Shown in pieces: positions 42,626 to 52,576 of a stretch of 64,000 nt of DNA; the stretch's first letter is position 1, and every line of letters starts with the position of its first letter. The DNA comes from Dipteris shenzhenensis. Its lineage: Eukaryota; Polypodiophyta; Polypodiopsida; Gleicheniales. Below the pieces are notes generated by a model. The model made no database searches, was not told the DNA's origin, and saw only the letters and a program-made list of their open reading frames with translations. The stretch lies in assembly GCA_047967505.1 (NCBI GenBank), contig CM106538.1; one strand, written 5' to 3'. A program made the translations under genes and the position numbers.

Positions 42626-42857
42626 TGTTGGGAGCAGAAACAAACAAGAAAATGGATGCACCAGCCACCTTGCATTAGTTTTCTCTAACTATTTGGAAAG
42701 GGACAACACGTACAAAGTGTCAAAGAAGCAAACCACACCTAGACCCATGTAGTACAAAATTAGGGTTCCACAATTTGATGGCATGGCAGTGCCATGTGGC
42801 AGCTTGAAATTCGTATTGACCCATCCTATCTATAAGCTGCTATAGCTGAGCTTAACA
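42626..42857 (-). repeat. Copia 5' LTR
   Basis: Plus-strand ends TGTTGGGAGC...GCTTAACA give a TG...CA LTR of about 232 bp. The far boundary is inferred from the terminal bases, since there is no second LTR to compare. Confidence 0.6.
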
Positions 42858-45740
42858 AATGTCAGAATGTCAAAAACGATCATTGCTTGGTCCAATACCA
42901 AGAACACACAGTACATTAAAACCTAACATTAACTCTATTAGACAGAAGCTGCCGCCATGGAGTCTTCCAAATAGTGATGTAATGATTAACAAAAAAATGT
43001 CCTGTAAATGCCCTGGTGTTAGTGGAAGAAATCCATGAAGCCTTAGCGTGACTGGAGGATGACTGGAAAACATCGCTTGTGGCCCCGTGTCTCCAGTTGT
43101 CAAAGGTAAAGCCGTGGAATGATAAACACAACGTGCAAACCTAGGTAGGCAAGCCTCTACTAGAGCAGGGTCTAGGATGTCTCATCATGGTAAGCTAGAG
43201 TTAAAATACCCTTTGACAATATATGAGCATCCTGGATAAGGTCACCCTCCAATGCCAAGCTCACCCAAAATCAATCTCAAGCCTAATGCAGTGAGGGTAA
43301 AGGCCCCTCATGTGCCCTACCACAGCCCTTCTTGAAGCTCTTGTACTACATGCCACCTATTTCTTGTTCTCAGGTAAAGAAAATTGAAGTGGATGTGAGT
43401 GTTGAGGACGCTCCTATTTGAACTCCTGTGGCTAGACAAAATGGTCACATTTAAACTTGATTTACCAAGTCGAACAGTCCCACAAAACTTGCTCTTGCAT
43501 AGTCTCAAAAGAAGGAAGGAGTGGTGGAAAGAAATTGGAAGGGGGAGTCCTTGCAGCAGCAGAGCTGCCTTTTAATCCAAGGAGAGAGGAAGGACAATCG
43601 AGGAATTAAGGGGGGGTGAGATGAAGAACAAGGAAGAGGAAGCATTTGGGCAAAAAGTGATGGGTCTGAGGCCTTTGGGTGAGCGAGCTTGATCTATTTA
43701 ACTCTTATAGACGCCACTAGGTATTTCAAGATCGCATAAAATTATTGATATTACTTCAACATACCACGCTAGTGTCTTTCATAAAGAAAACCCCAACACT
43801 GTGTAAAGCATAGTAACATCTATCCATCATTAATTTTTCAGTGATTGCTTTAATACGTACTTCTTGGACTAAAGTTTCATCTTGTTTTTTTTTAAAACTG
43901 TTGAATACAGTATACATCACCATAAAATTAATCCAAGTCGCATAGGTCATGGTATATACACCTGCAATGGAAGAAACAGTCGAACCAAAGTCCGCAGGAA
44001 GAAGATTCGTGATGAGAGATAAAAGGCATCAATTGGGAGCACCATGATAAGAGGTAGGGCACTGTAAAGGAGCACCTGAGCAATCAAAACAAAAATTAGC
44101 AGCCATTTGGGAGAGCTACGAAGTGCAACTTGATAAAAACAGTCAAAGAAGCAAGTTCAATTTCCAAAATGAATTACAATCCGCACTTATTTTTCTAGTC
44201 CCACCAAAGCCTTGGAAGTGAAACAGTTGTTAAAACTAATCCAATTTCCTAAATGAATGGCATTCTAACTGACACACAAAAATTATGATCCCCACAAAGG
44301 CCTTTAGAAATGACACAGTTATAAAAATTCCTCCAATCTTTATAAGAGGGGGAACATAAATCTGAAAGAAGTCAGATCTCTTTACATGTTTAGCCAGCAG
44401 AAAGTTGTACAGATTCAAAGCTTGATGTTAGAAGCCCAAACATTGATTTCCAAAAGATATCCTTCATATGGAAACGCAGACTTAAGCCCTTTGAAACTCC
44501 AATTTTAAAAATCATAAGACAAAATCAGGGTATTCTAAATTCTAGATTTGTCTCAGCATTGAAGTCACAAGCAGCAGTGGAGCCATTATTATGGCAGCAC
44601 AATGCTCCCACCACATATGTCAGTCATTTTTGAACTTCATCACAAATCAGCAGAGGCCAACCAAAGAAGCCTTCCCTTGCTTAACAGAAGGATATCAGAT
44701 GATTGGATTTTCCCTTCCTAGCCACCTCTGCATACAGTGCCAATTTACAAAGTAACCTAATCTTTGATTAGAATACATATATCTAGAGATGGGGTGCACA
44801 TTCCACAGTCCAAAGACTATGACTTCATAGGATCACATAGAAGTTTAAAAAAACCTCTGTCAACAAACGAGATCCTTCTTTAAAAATAAAGAATAGGCCT
44901 ACAATTTGTCTATCTTTTATGCCTTAACATACATAAAAGCATAGTCTTGATATACTATTTGTGGCGCAGGCCTGTTGAGACCATAATCTAAACATACATG
45001 GGGTCTTCCTGAAACTTTAACCAAACCTCAAACTCATGTCCCTTAGTCAAATCGCAGCACCCTGGTTAGCTCGTACTTGGAAAACTTGCCTTAGAAGTGT
45101 CTCGCACTCAAATCACAGCAAGGGAGTTCAATCGCTTCATGTTGGGCTGATTGCATATGGAGAAGACTTCACCTAGACACTGGAAACTCCGAGCAGCAGG
45201 GTAGAAACTCAACGTCAGGGCTGGAAAGTATATCGCTGAAGAGAGAGAGAAGAAAACAAAGCACTAGGGGCGAGAGATACCCCCCCATTGAGGGTCTTTA
45301 TTGCAATAGAAAATCTTTTGTACAAGGTGGCTCACAAGGGAGCAGAGTCTCAGTACAACTCACAACACAATTGAGAGCCTAGAGGCCCTTATATTATAGA
45401 CTAGGCCAGGTAGAAGAAGCATGTGCTTTGGAGGTGGCAAGGGTGGCCGTCTCCTCATCTGAACCATCTTGGATGAGCACTTGATTTGTGGGCCATCTCC
45501 TCATCTAAACCGTCTCCGCATCTAAACCGTCTCCTCATGTGAACCATCTTGGATGAGCACTTGATTTGTTCCTTTTCCCACCCTGGTGACCTTGGTTTGG
45601 TCTGTGGGGACTGGTGTGCCTCGAAAATTTGAGAGGTGGAAGTCCTATGCTTCCTTGCTTGCTTCTTCATCTCCTTGCCTAGGGCCTTTGCCTACATCCT
45701 CGTGATGACCTTCAAGGGCACCACTGCTACTTGACCTCGT
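42858..45740. other. No gene recognised; possible old LTR remnants
   Basis: Only short open frames. 45230-45420 has features of an old LTR (repeat-rich start, GTCTTTATTGCAATAGAAAATC, TACAAGGTGGCTCAC), and 45455-45570 has short repeats of CCATCTTGGATGAGCACTTG. Nothing else is assignable. Confidence 0.5.
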
Positions 45741-45747
45741 TCGATGC

Positions 45748-45812
45748 TTAGCAAATTTTAGGCAAGAGTGAAGCCATGCATTGCGGGAAGTCTATAACTT
45801 CTGATTTCTCCT
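45748..45812 (-). pseudogene. Scrap of LINE ORF1
   Basis: About 20 codons (EVIDFPQCMASLLPKI) match the RRM-like region of LINE ORF1 (EIVDFPRCLASLLPKI at 24797-25468). No neighbouring LINE sequence was recognised. Confidence 0.5.
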
Positions 45813-45937
45813 GGATCGTCCTGAACCAAGCGGTTTGACCCAACCAGATAAATCGGGTGACCCAACCTGGTTGGGTGCCCAAACTAGGCCCCAACCCTGC
45901 CCTGACCATGGGCCTAGTTGGCTTGCCCCCAATCAGC

Positions 45938-46387
45938 ATGTTGCTAGAGTTGATGGCATCTCAGGTATACCATAGAGAGAGAGGGCTTTTTATTGGTGTG
46001 CCCGGGCATGGTGAGGTTAGGTTTAGAGCTGGCCATAAGGGAGATTGGCCAAGTTCGGGCCCAATTAGGGCAGGCAAACCTAGCCAGGTCAACAAACCAG
46101 ATTGGTCATGTCAACCCAATCGAACCTGATCTTGGTTACGTCAGGTCAGCCAATCAAGCCGGTCAGTCAATGTGGTCGCCCAATTCCTATAAAGGTGAGG
46201 CCTATTTAAGGCCCCCCTCTCACACTTGTTCACCATCTTCTGGAACAGTCATTGTACACTTTCCCACTGACATTTCCCCTCAGGTCTCAGCAAGATTTCC
46301 TACAATAATAGAGTTATCATTGCCCCTACTATGTCATTTCCTCTATCCACCTTTTTCTGATTGCTTCCGCACTGCACCACTCTCACA
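45938..46387 (+). repeat. Putative 5' LTR of a plus-strand LTR element
   Basis: Ends CTCTCACA directly before TGGTATCAGA (46388-46397), which looks like a primer-binding site. The left edge is a guess at a TGTTGC. No matching second LTR was found. Confidence 0.4.
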
Positions 46388-46397
46388 TGGTATCAGA
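46388..46397 (+). promoter_or_regulatory. Primer-binding-site-like sequence
   Basis: TGGTATCAGA matches the first 10 bases of the initiator tRNA-Met site and then diverges. Confidence 0.5.
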
Positions 46398-46800
46398 CAT
46401 TGAGGTCACCTAAGGACTGGGAGTACAAGGAGCTGACGCAACCCTAAGAGATTTGGCAAGCTGAGGAGCGATTGCAGCAGCCTGGGTAGAGGCGATTTTT
46501 AGCCAAAGTGATAGGACACTGTTCAGACGAGTCTGCTGCCTGGGGCATGGACCAATCTCTGGCTGGTTTGCATCCTCCAAGACACTTTTGCTTGAGGCGT
46601 GGACAACACCTGAGGGAGCTGTTCACAGGTGGTTCTCCTAGGTGCAGACAGTCTTGAAAAGAGGGGATTTGAGGCTGAGGTGCTTGGTGGGTCTCGGAAG
46701 CCTGCACACACAACTAGAGGCAGCACTTTGGGGCTGACTACCCACGGCGATTTTGTGACAGAAGTACGGAGAAGACAGCGTGAGGTTCTTGCGTAGTTCA

Positions 46801-47000
46801 ATGGCTCCCTCGTGCACGAGCAAAGAGGACAAGCTCAACGGAGCACTATGCTCATTGGAGGTTACAACTCAGGTCCGGTTCATTCACAAGGGGATCTAGG
46901 AGCTGGTTCAGGGGTTTGAAAGGAAACTGGAGTGTCCTACGAACACAAAGAAGTGGACACAGGATTAGGAGGATGCCTTTCTCCTAGAGTTATGAGGATT
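46801..47000 (+). pseudogene. Possible gag start, decayed
   Basis: An ATG at 46801 opens about 32 codons (MAPSCTSKEDKLNGALCSLE), then stops. The position downstream of a primer-binding site suggests a gag remnant, but no domain is recognisable. Confidence 0.3.
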
Positions 47001-47719
47001 GGGAAGATCACGACTCAAAGTCACACTCAGTGTTGGTACACACGATCACACAAAAGGTCTCTCCGGCTGTCCAAACACTGACTAGTGCATACAGGGTCTA
47101 GTCCAAATTGTACGATCTATATATACCTTTGTAAGACTAGAATAAATCCAATCATACAAATTTAGATTTTTTGTTGTTCTAAAGATCGAAAATCTACACA
47201 AAAAATGAAAGAGAAGAAAAAAGAGGTAAACAAAAACTTTTATGAAAAACAAAAGGAAGACATACTTAGCAAGCAAAGCAACACTTATGTCATCATCAGT
47301 GCCCAAGCATAAGCAGCTATACTGGGTTTCTAAAGACCCGCGGAGTCTCTTGGGCAAACCCAGTGCTTACTAAAATACGTCAAATAAACAAAAGAGAAAG
47401 AAAACAAGAAATAAAGAAGAAAGGAAGCAGGTGACTAAGCAAAAATAAACAAGCAAGTCAAGAAACAAAATCTTCCAAAAAACTGGAATCTCTCTCTCTC
47501 TCTCACTCACTCTCACTCACTCTCACTCTTATTTAAAACATAAAAAGCTAAATGGCCCTTTACACTTATGTATCGTTTCTACAAAGAGGCAAAAATACAT
47601 TTCTAACTTAGAAAGCACAAGCATACTCAAACAAACTCTCTTTTGAAACTAAAAGAAAAACGGGCTATTCAGCTCCCCGCCTTTTGTTTTCAGCTTATGT
47701 TCAATCATTCTAAACATAC

Positions 47720-49316
47720 CTAAGGCCGATACACATAGATAAAAGACTTCATATCTAAGATTATGCGAACTTTCCTTGGATTATACCTCTTGTGTAATAG
47801 TAAAGTGATCAAATTACTACATTGAGTGATAAAAGACTCCTTAGTTGTAAAAAGGCGGGAAAATCTATGGAATTGGGAAGAAATGACTCCATATTTTACC
47901 AAATCAGAAATGTTTTGAGTCAATGTGAGGCATTTTTATAATGTGTAAACCACTATATTCAAGTTATTCGCGTTTATCGTATATATCAACCTCTAATCCT
48001 ATGGTAGATTGAGAAAGTCTAAGATCTAAGAAAACACGAGAATCCCCTCTTGAAGTGCAGTTCAGTTCACAAGAGTCACGAGGATAGATTCCTTCTCCAA
48101 AAGCACTAGCGTCTTTGTACATAAAGTCTTGAAAGTTAGGAACATCTACAAATAAATCATCTATAAAACGCCTAACTTGGCTAAGCTTATGTAAAATGAT
48201 AGGGCAGGTATTAATAGAAATAAGACGTTGCATAAACTCAAATTCATAAGTGAAAAGATAAAAGTTTGCTAAAAAGACGGCACAATTAGTGCCCATGGGG
48301 ATTCCTATAATTTGTTGAAACAAAGAATCACCTATTGTGATGTAAAGATTATCTAAAAGAAACATCTTCCACACTTACTACCTTTATGTATCTTTTCTTT
48401 TTAGAACCTATGTCATGATCTTTATTTTTTAGCCACAAAAGTCAAAGCATAAGGCTGTTTTCTCAACTTTTAGCACTTTGCATCTATCTTTGTCAAATCT
48501 CAACTTGAAAACTTCAGCCACTAGCTTTTTTATTCTAAACTTCAGGTCTTCCAACTCAATCTTTGTGTAAAGCGTGGTAAAATCATAGGTTTGAAGGAGA
48601 ATAGAAGACTCTTTTTCCTAAGCAAGAATCACTCCTACAGAATTATTTAAAATCCATCTTGAGTGCAAGGGGACATCTACCTCTTTTAATAAGTCCCTCC
48701 AAAGTTCATGGACACTAGGCAATATGGCTTTGAAACAGTAGCTTAGCCATTTAGAGACATCTGTCAAAGTAGTCTCACAAGCAGCTACAATAAATCTTGG
48801 CTTTTTTGGAGTTTTGTGAAACTTCCAAGAATCACAAATACTTGGATTGCAAACAAACCCAAAAGACTTGCAAAAACTCTGATGTTTTGAGATCAAATCC
48901 TTTTGAGAAACTAAGGCACGGGTGTAAAATTTGGCAGACGAGTTCACTTCTCTCAAAAGACATTCTAAGTAAAACTTTTTGCAAATAAAAACAAAGTTAT
49001 TGGAACATTTGTCCATATAAGAAATGACAAAATTCCTATGGAATTTTTGAAGAAGAGTTTCATCTTCTTTAGAAAGATGGTTACTTTTCTTTGGGCAATT
49101 AACCAAAGGGACTTCTTCTAGTTTCAAAGCAACTTTCTTCAAAATCTTCCCTTTCCATTCTGATAAGATATTTTGAACTCCTAAACATTCTTCTAATTGC
49201 AAAACAAACTTTGAGATTCCCTTATCGATAGCTTTTAAAAGGCAAGACTCTTTAAAAGAGTACAATCGAATTTTCTTGCCTTTCATGAAAAGGTCTCTTA
49301 AGTTACTAGAAAGCAA
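47720..49316 (-). pseudogene. Penelope-like reverse transcriptase
   Basis: N-terminal part from 49316 contains HRNFVISYMDKCSNNFVFICKK and the Penelope signature KFHKTPKKPRFIVAA near 48820-48780. Then comes the motif-A region YDFTTLYT near 48588-48565, after a stop at 48618. At 48374-47964 are QIIGIPMGTNCAVFLANFYL and the catalytic RFIDDLF near 48170-48150 with both Asp. The thumb-like KYGVISSQFHRFSRLFTTKE lies at 47910-47850. Lesions are stops or frameshifts near 48618, 48440-48380 and 47964-47925. The overall length of about 530 codons fits a Penelope RT. Confidence 0.8.
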
Positions 49317-49929
49317 AATTAAGGTATCAGCTGTGACTACATGTCCTAAATCAGCATCAATAAAGCTTTGGAATCTCTTACTTTTACAACAACAAGGTTC
49401 TCTAAGGATAGAAGATTTTGAATGCTCTGAGAGCCTTTTACCTATCTCTCCATAGTTGAAAGCCTTTTATCCTAAAGTTTTTACATGCTTCCAAGCTACT
49501 ACTGGATGCTTCCAAATTCTTCTCACAAACTGAGGGAGAGAATCCATTACTTCAGGAGACTTCAAAATTGAGTTTAAGCATATCTTGTCAAGTGAGGGAG
49601 GAGTAAGTATTGAAGTTTTAAAAGAACTTTGACATTATATTTTTCAAAAACTTTTATTGAAAAAAGACCCAGAGACATTAATCTATCTAGGTAGAGTAGT
49701 CTTCTTTTATAGTCTCGAGAAGCAAAAACTCTTGGAACTGAGGAAGTTAAAGGAACTAAAGGAGAAATAGTGAGAGAGGCAACTCACGAACAACATGTGA
49801 GATTGCAGGGGAGCTAGGACAACCTCATAACATAACTTTAGGTTTCCATACGATGTTAGGTGTATGACTATGTTGGTAATGAGGAATGTTAAAGGGCTTG
49901 ATATGAGTTCTCCACATCAAAGGGTTCTT

Positions 49930-50127
49930 TTAAGAGGTTCTTTTATTTTTACGAAGAGTTGATTTTCCCTCCAAATTAAAACCTCTTGGGAAGAAAGTGT
50001 GTAAAGTTCTCATCCAAAACAATTCACGAGAACGAGCAGCCTTGTAAAAATCCTTGGCATTATTAAAATGGCCCTCTATATGCTCAATGGGAAAGCAATG
50101 AAAAGATTCAAAACCAAACTTTGCCAT
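49930..50127 (-). pseudogene. GIY-YIG-like endonuclease, C-terminal half
   Basis: 65 codons matching the second half of GIY-YIG domains: an AMAKFGFESFHCFPIE block (typical K-x-G-x-E-x-F), then RSRELFWMRTLHTFFPRGFN, which keeps the catalytic Glu and the P-x-G-x-N ending. The GIY/YIG strands themselves should lie at 50130-50290, but that stretch has stops and I cannot find them clearly. It lies about 600 bp upstream of the RT on the same strand. Confidence 0.65.
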
Positions 50128-50534
50128 TGCCGCATATAAGGGTTTTGAATTCTCAATTTAGGACTCTACGATGCGAGCTGTCACTCTCCAGGGACAACAT
50201 TACAGTCTCGAGTTCCCTAAAGGGAGTACGATGCATCCTTCTTGATTAATTCTAAGGTCATCCATGACCGGCTTTTGTCCATGGGTGTGTAAGCTAGGGC
50301 AAAAGATGGAAGTGATGGAGGTGAAAGCAATGAGCTGAAATCCATATTGCTGCAATGAAGAAATGAGTACAAAGTACACTCAATATAACAAAACTTTTTG
50401 TCCTAGTAGTACTAAGTCTACTAACTGGTACATGTACTAACTGTACCATGTTTCCTAACTGCCTATAACTAGGCCTACAAGGCACATACCAAGGAATGAG
50501 TGGCACCTATGGATAGCCAATAGAATGGCCCACA

Positions 50535-50545
50535 AACCCCCCTCC
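50535..50545 (-). promoter_or_regulatory. Copia polypurine tract
   Basis: Minus-strand GGAGGGGGGTTT-like run next to a TGTGGG LTR start at 50534. The rest of the 3' LTR (to the left) could not be delimited. Confidence 0.5.
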
Positions 50546-50559
50546 ATGGTATGGGCTGA

Positions 50560-51617
50560 AGTATCCTGGACACATCTCAAAATACCTGAAGAACTAATGT
50601 CAGAGTTGCACATGTTCATCATGAATGGATATAGCAACCTATGACTGTATAGAGCATAATAGATCAAGTCACAAAAGGTGCTAAGTTCAAAGCTTGCCAA
50701 AAGCTTCAAACTTAGGTCGAGGAAGAGCTTTCATAAAAAGATCTGTCAAGTTTTCTTCAATGGGAACATAAGACAACTGAATATCGCCTGTTGACAATCT
50801 CTCTCTGACACAGTGATAATGAACCTCAATATGCTTTGTGCGAGCGTGGAAAACTAGGTTCCGTGCAATAGCCAAAGCACTCTAACTATCAGTGAAGATG
50901 ACGGTAGGAGCCGTCTAACATGCATGAAGATTTACAAGTAACTTCCGAAGCCAAACACACTGGCAATTGTAGTATGCTTCTTGCTTAATAAAGAGATGCA
51001 TGAAGTACCAAGCATGAAATAGTTGCCACTATGTGACACAAGGGTGTCGGAACAGCCAGCCCAATCACTATCAATGAATCCATGCATGACAAGTGAAGAA
51101 TTAGCCTTGTAGTGAAGGCCCAAATGTTGAGTGCCTTTGAGATACCTGAAGACACGCTTCACAGCCTGCCAATGGTGTGTAGAGGGACTCTGCATATATC
51201 TGCTCAACTGTGAGACAGCATATTGAAGATCTGGCCTGGTATGGCATAAATTAATCAAACAACCAACTGCCTGCTCATAGAGAGAAAGATCACATGCACC
51301 ACTGCCATCCTCAGATGAGAAATGAAAACCAGGCTTTTAATTGTGTGGATACTGGCTTGCAATCCTCAAACTGAAAACGCTGCAAAAGCTGTCCAATCTA
51401 CTTGGATTGTGTCATCAAATACCCCCTCACTGCTAGCAAATTGAATGCCCAGATAATAATGCAAAGGACCAAGATCTGACATAGCAAATGTCTTTTGCAT
51501 GTCAAGCTTAAAAACTGCAATTTGCTCAGCATGTGTCCCGGTAACAAGCATGTCATCCACACAGAATACTAAAATCAGCAAATCTGTTCGCATACAATGT
51601 GGCAACACATTGTACAC
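50560..51617 (-). pseudogene. Ty1/copia RT and RNase H remnant
   Basis: RT piece LVFCVDDMLVTGTHAEQ near 51570-51520 with the catalytic Asp pair, MSDLGPLHYYLGIQF, then HTRPDLQYAVSQLSRYMQSP near 51240, and RNase H with HGFIDSDWAGCSD near 51090-51050, ending [18 protein letters not shown] and KALPRPKFEAFGKL near 50700. It is broken by at least three frameshifts or stops, and everything upstream of RT is missing. It is a different family from the copia at 40557-42857. Confidence 0.8.
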
Positions 51618-52543
51618 CTTCTAGTCTTGCATTTGGTTTAGAGGCAGTTATGCCTATGGAGTTTTTAGTGCAAAGGGTCGAATTGCGAGGCACTTGCTTA
51701 GTAACCTTAGTCTTTATGGACTCCATCAGTAAAAGAGTCTGTTTCTTTTTTCCAAATTTAAGTGTATTCACAAGAAGCCAAAACATAAATCTTGAAACAT
51801 ATCTTCATCTCAGTTTCCAAAAGAACAAACAGAACCAAACAATGGTATCCATCCATGTGCTTGCTATGGAGACAAAAGCATAGCAATTATTCTTTCTTCA
51901 TAAAGTAAGATTGTGTTTCTCTCCTTGAATGATATAAATATACATGTTGGTAGTTTTTTTGAAAGTACACATTCTATTTGAATTTAGCATTGCTACTTTG
52001 CTAGCTAACAAGGACTTCGGGATGATCTTTTACCATTTTTGGTAACCAAAAAACTTACAAAGACCTTGGAGATTCACAAGGCAAGTAATCAAAGCACGAG
52101 ATATGTTTATATTTGACAGTTTTAAGGTCCATTGACAAAAATTTGTACCTGCTCTAAGTTATCAAGAACGCATCTGTTCATGTAGCCTAGCTGCCATTCC
52201 AACAGGCCAGTTGTGTTGTACACAAGACCTTACTAACTAAGACCCCTTCTTACCACCTTGGGATTTTCTAAAACGCTTATGAATTGAAGACAACATGCCC
52301 CCTTTGCATGTGAAAGTGCTGGGTACTATTTGTAGCGTTGTCCTTCCTACAAAATCTTGGAAGCTCGACTAGCTTTCAATTATATAACCTTTACTTACTT
52401 CCATCTCCTTCTCTCTTTATCATATTTTTGCAGTCACTCCTTTGCAACAATGATGATTGTTTTCAAGATCCCTTTTTTTCCATCAATCTTGCTCTATTTG
52501 GAAATTCCGCAACCTAGGATGCCTCCCTTTCCCACGTGGCCTC

Positions 52544-52576
<33 letters not shown>

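Larger units (their letters stand above)
40557..42857 (-). mobile_element. Deleted Ty1/copia retrotransposon
   Basis: 5' LTR at 42626-42857, a primer-binding site, and the RT-RNase H part of pol. Most of gag, protease and integrase is gone, and the middle (42167-42449) is a foreign fragment plus TA repeat. The 3' side stops in a microsatellite at 40556, so the 3' LTR is missing. Confidence 0.8.
47112..50290 (-). mobile_element. Penelope-like element with N-terminal GIY-YIG region
   Basis: Minus-strand order: GIY-YIG-like endonuclease (about 50290-49930), RT (49316-47720), then a ~600-bp tail to about 47112 whose end recurs at 42167-42375. RT motifs are of Penelope type, not LINE or LTR. Canonical Penelope elements have GIY-YIG after the RT; here it precedes it, as in the permuted clade (Naiad/Chlamys) reported in green algae and other eukaryotes. 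The copy is decayed. Confidence 0.75.

Noticed and set aside
45857-46129. 90-codon plus-strand frame in GC-rich sequence
   Set aside because: No domain; composition follows a short GC-rich stretch, and a LINE ORF1 scrap lies on the other strand next to it.
47290-47312. CTGATGA core suggesting a hammerhead ribozyme, as known in some Penelope elements
   Set aside because: Minus strand reads GGGCACTGATGATGACA, but I find no GAAA core and no stems II/III at suitable distance.
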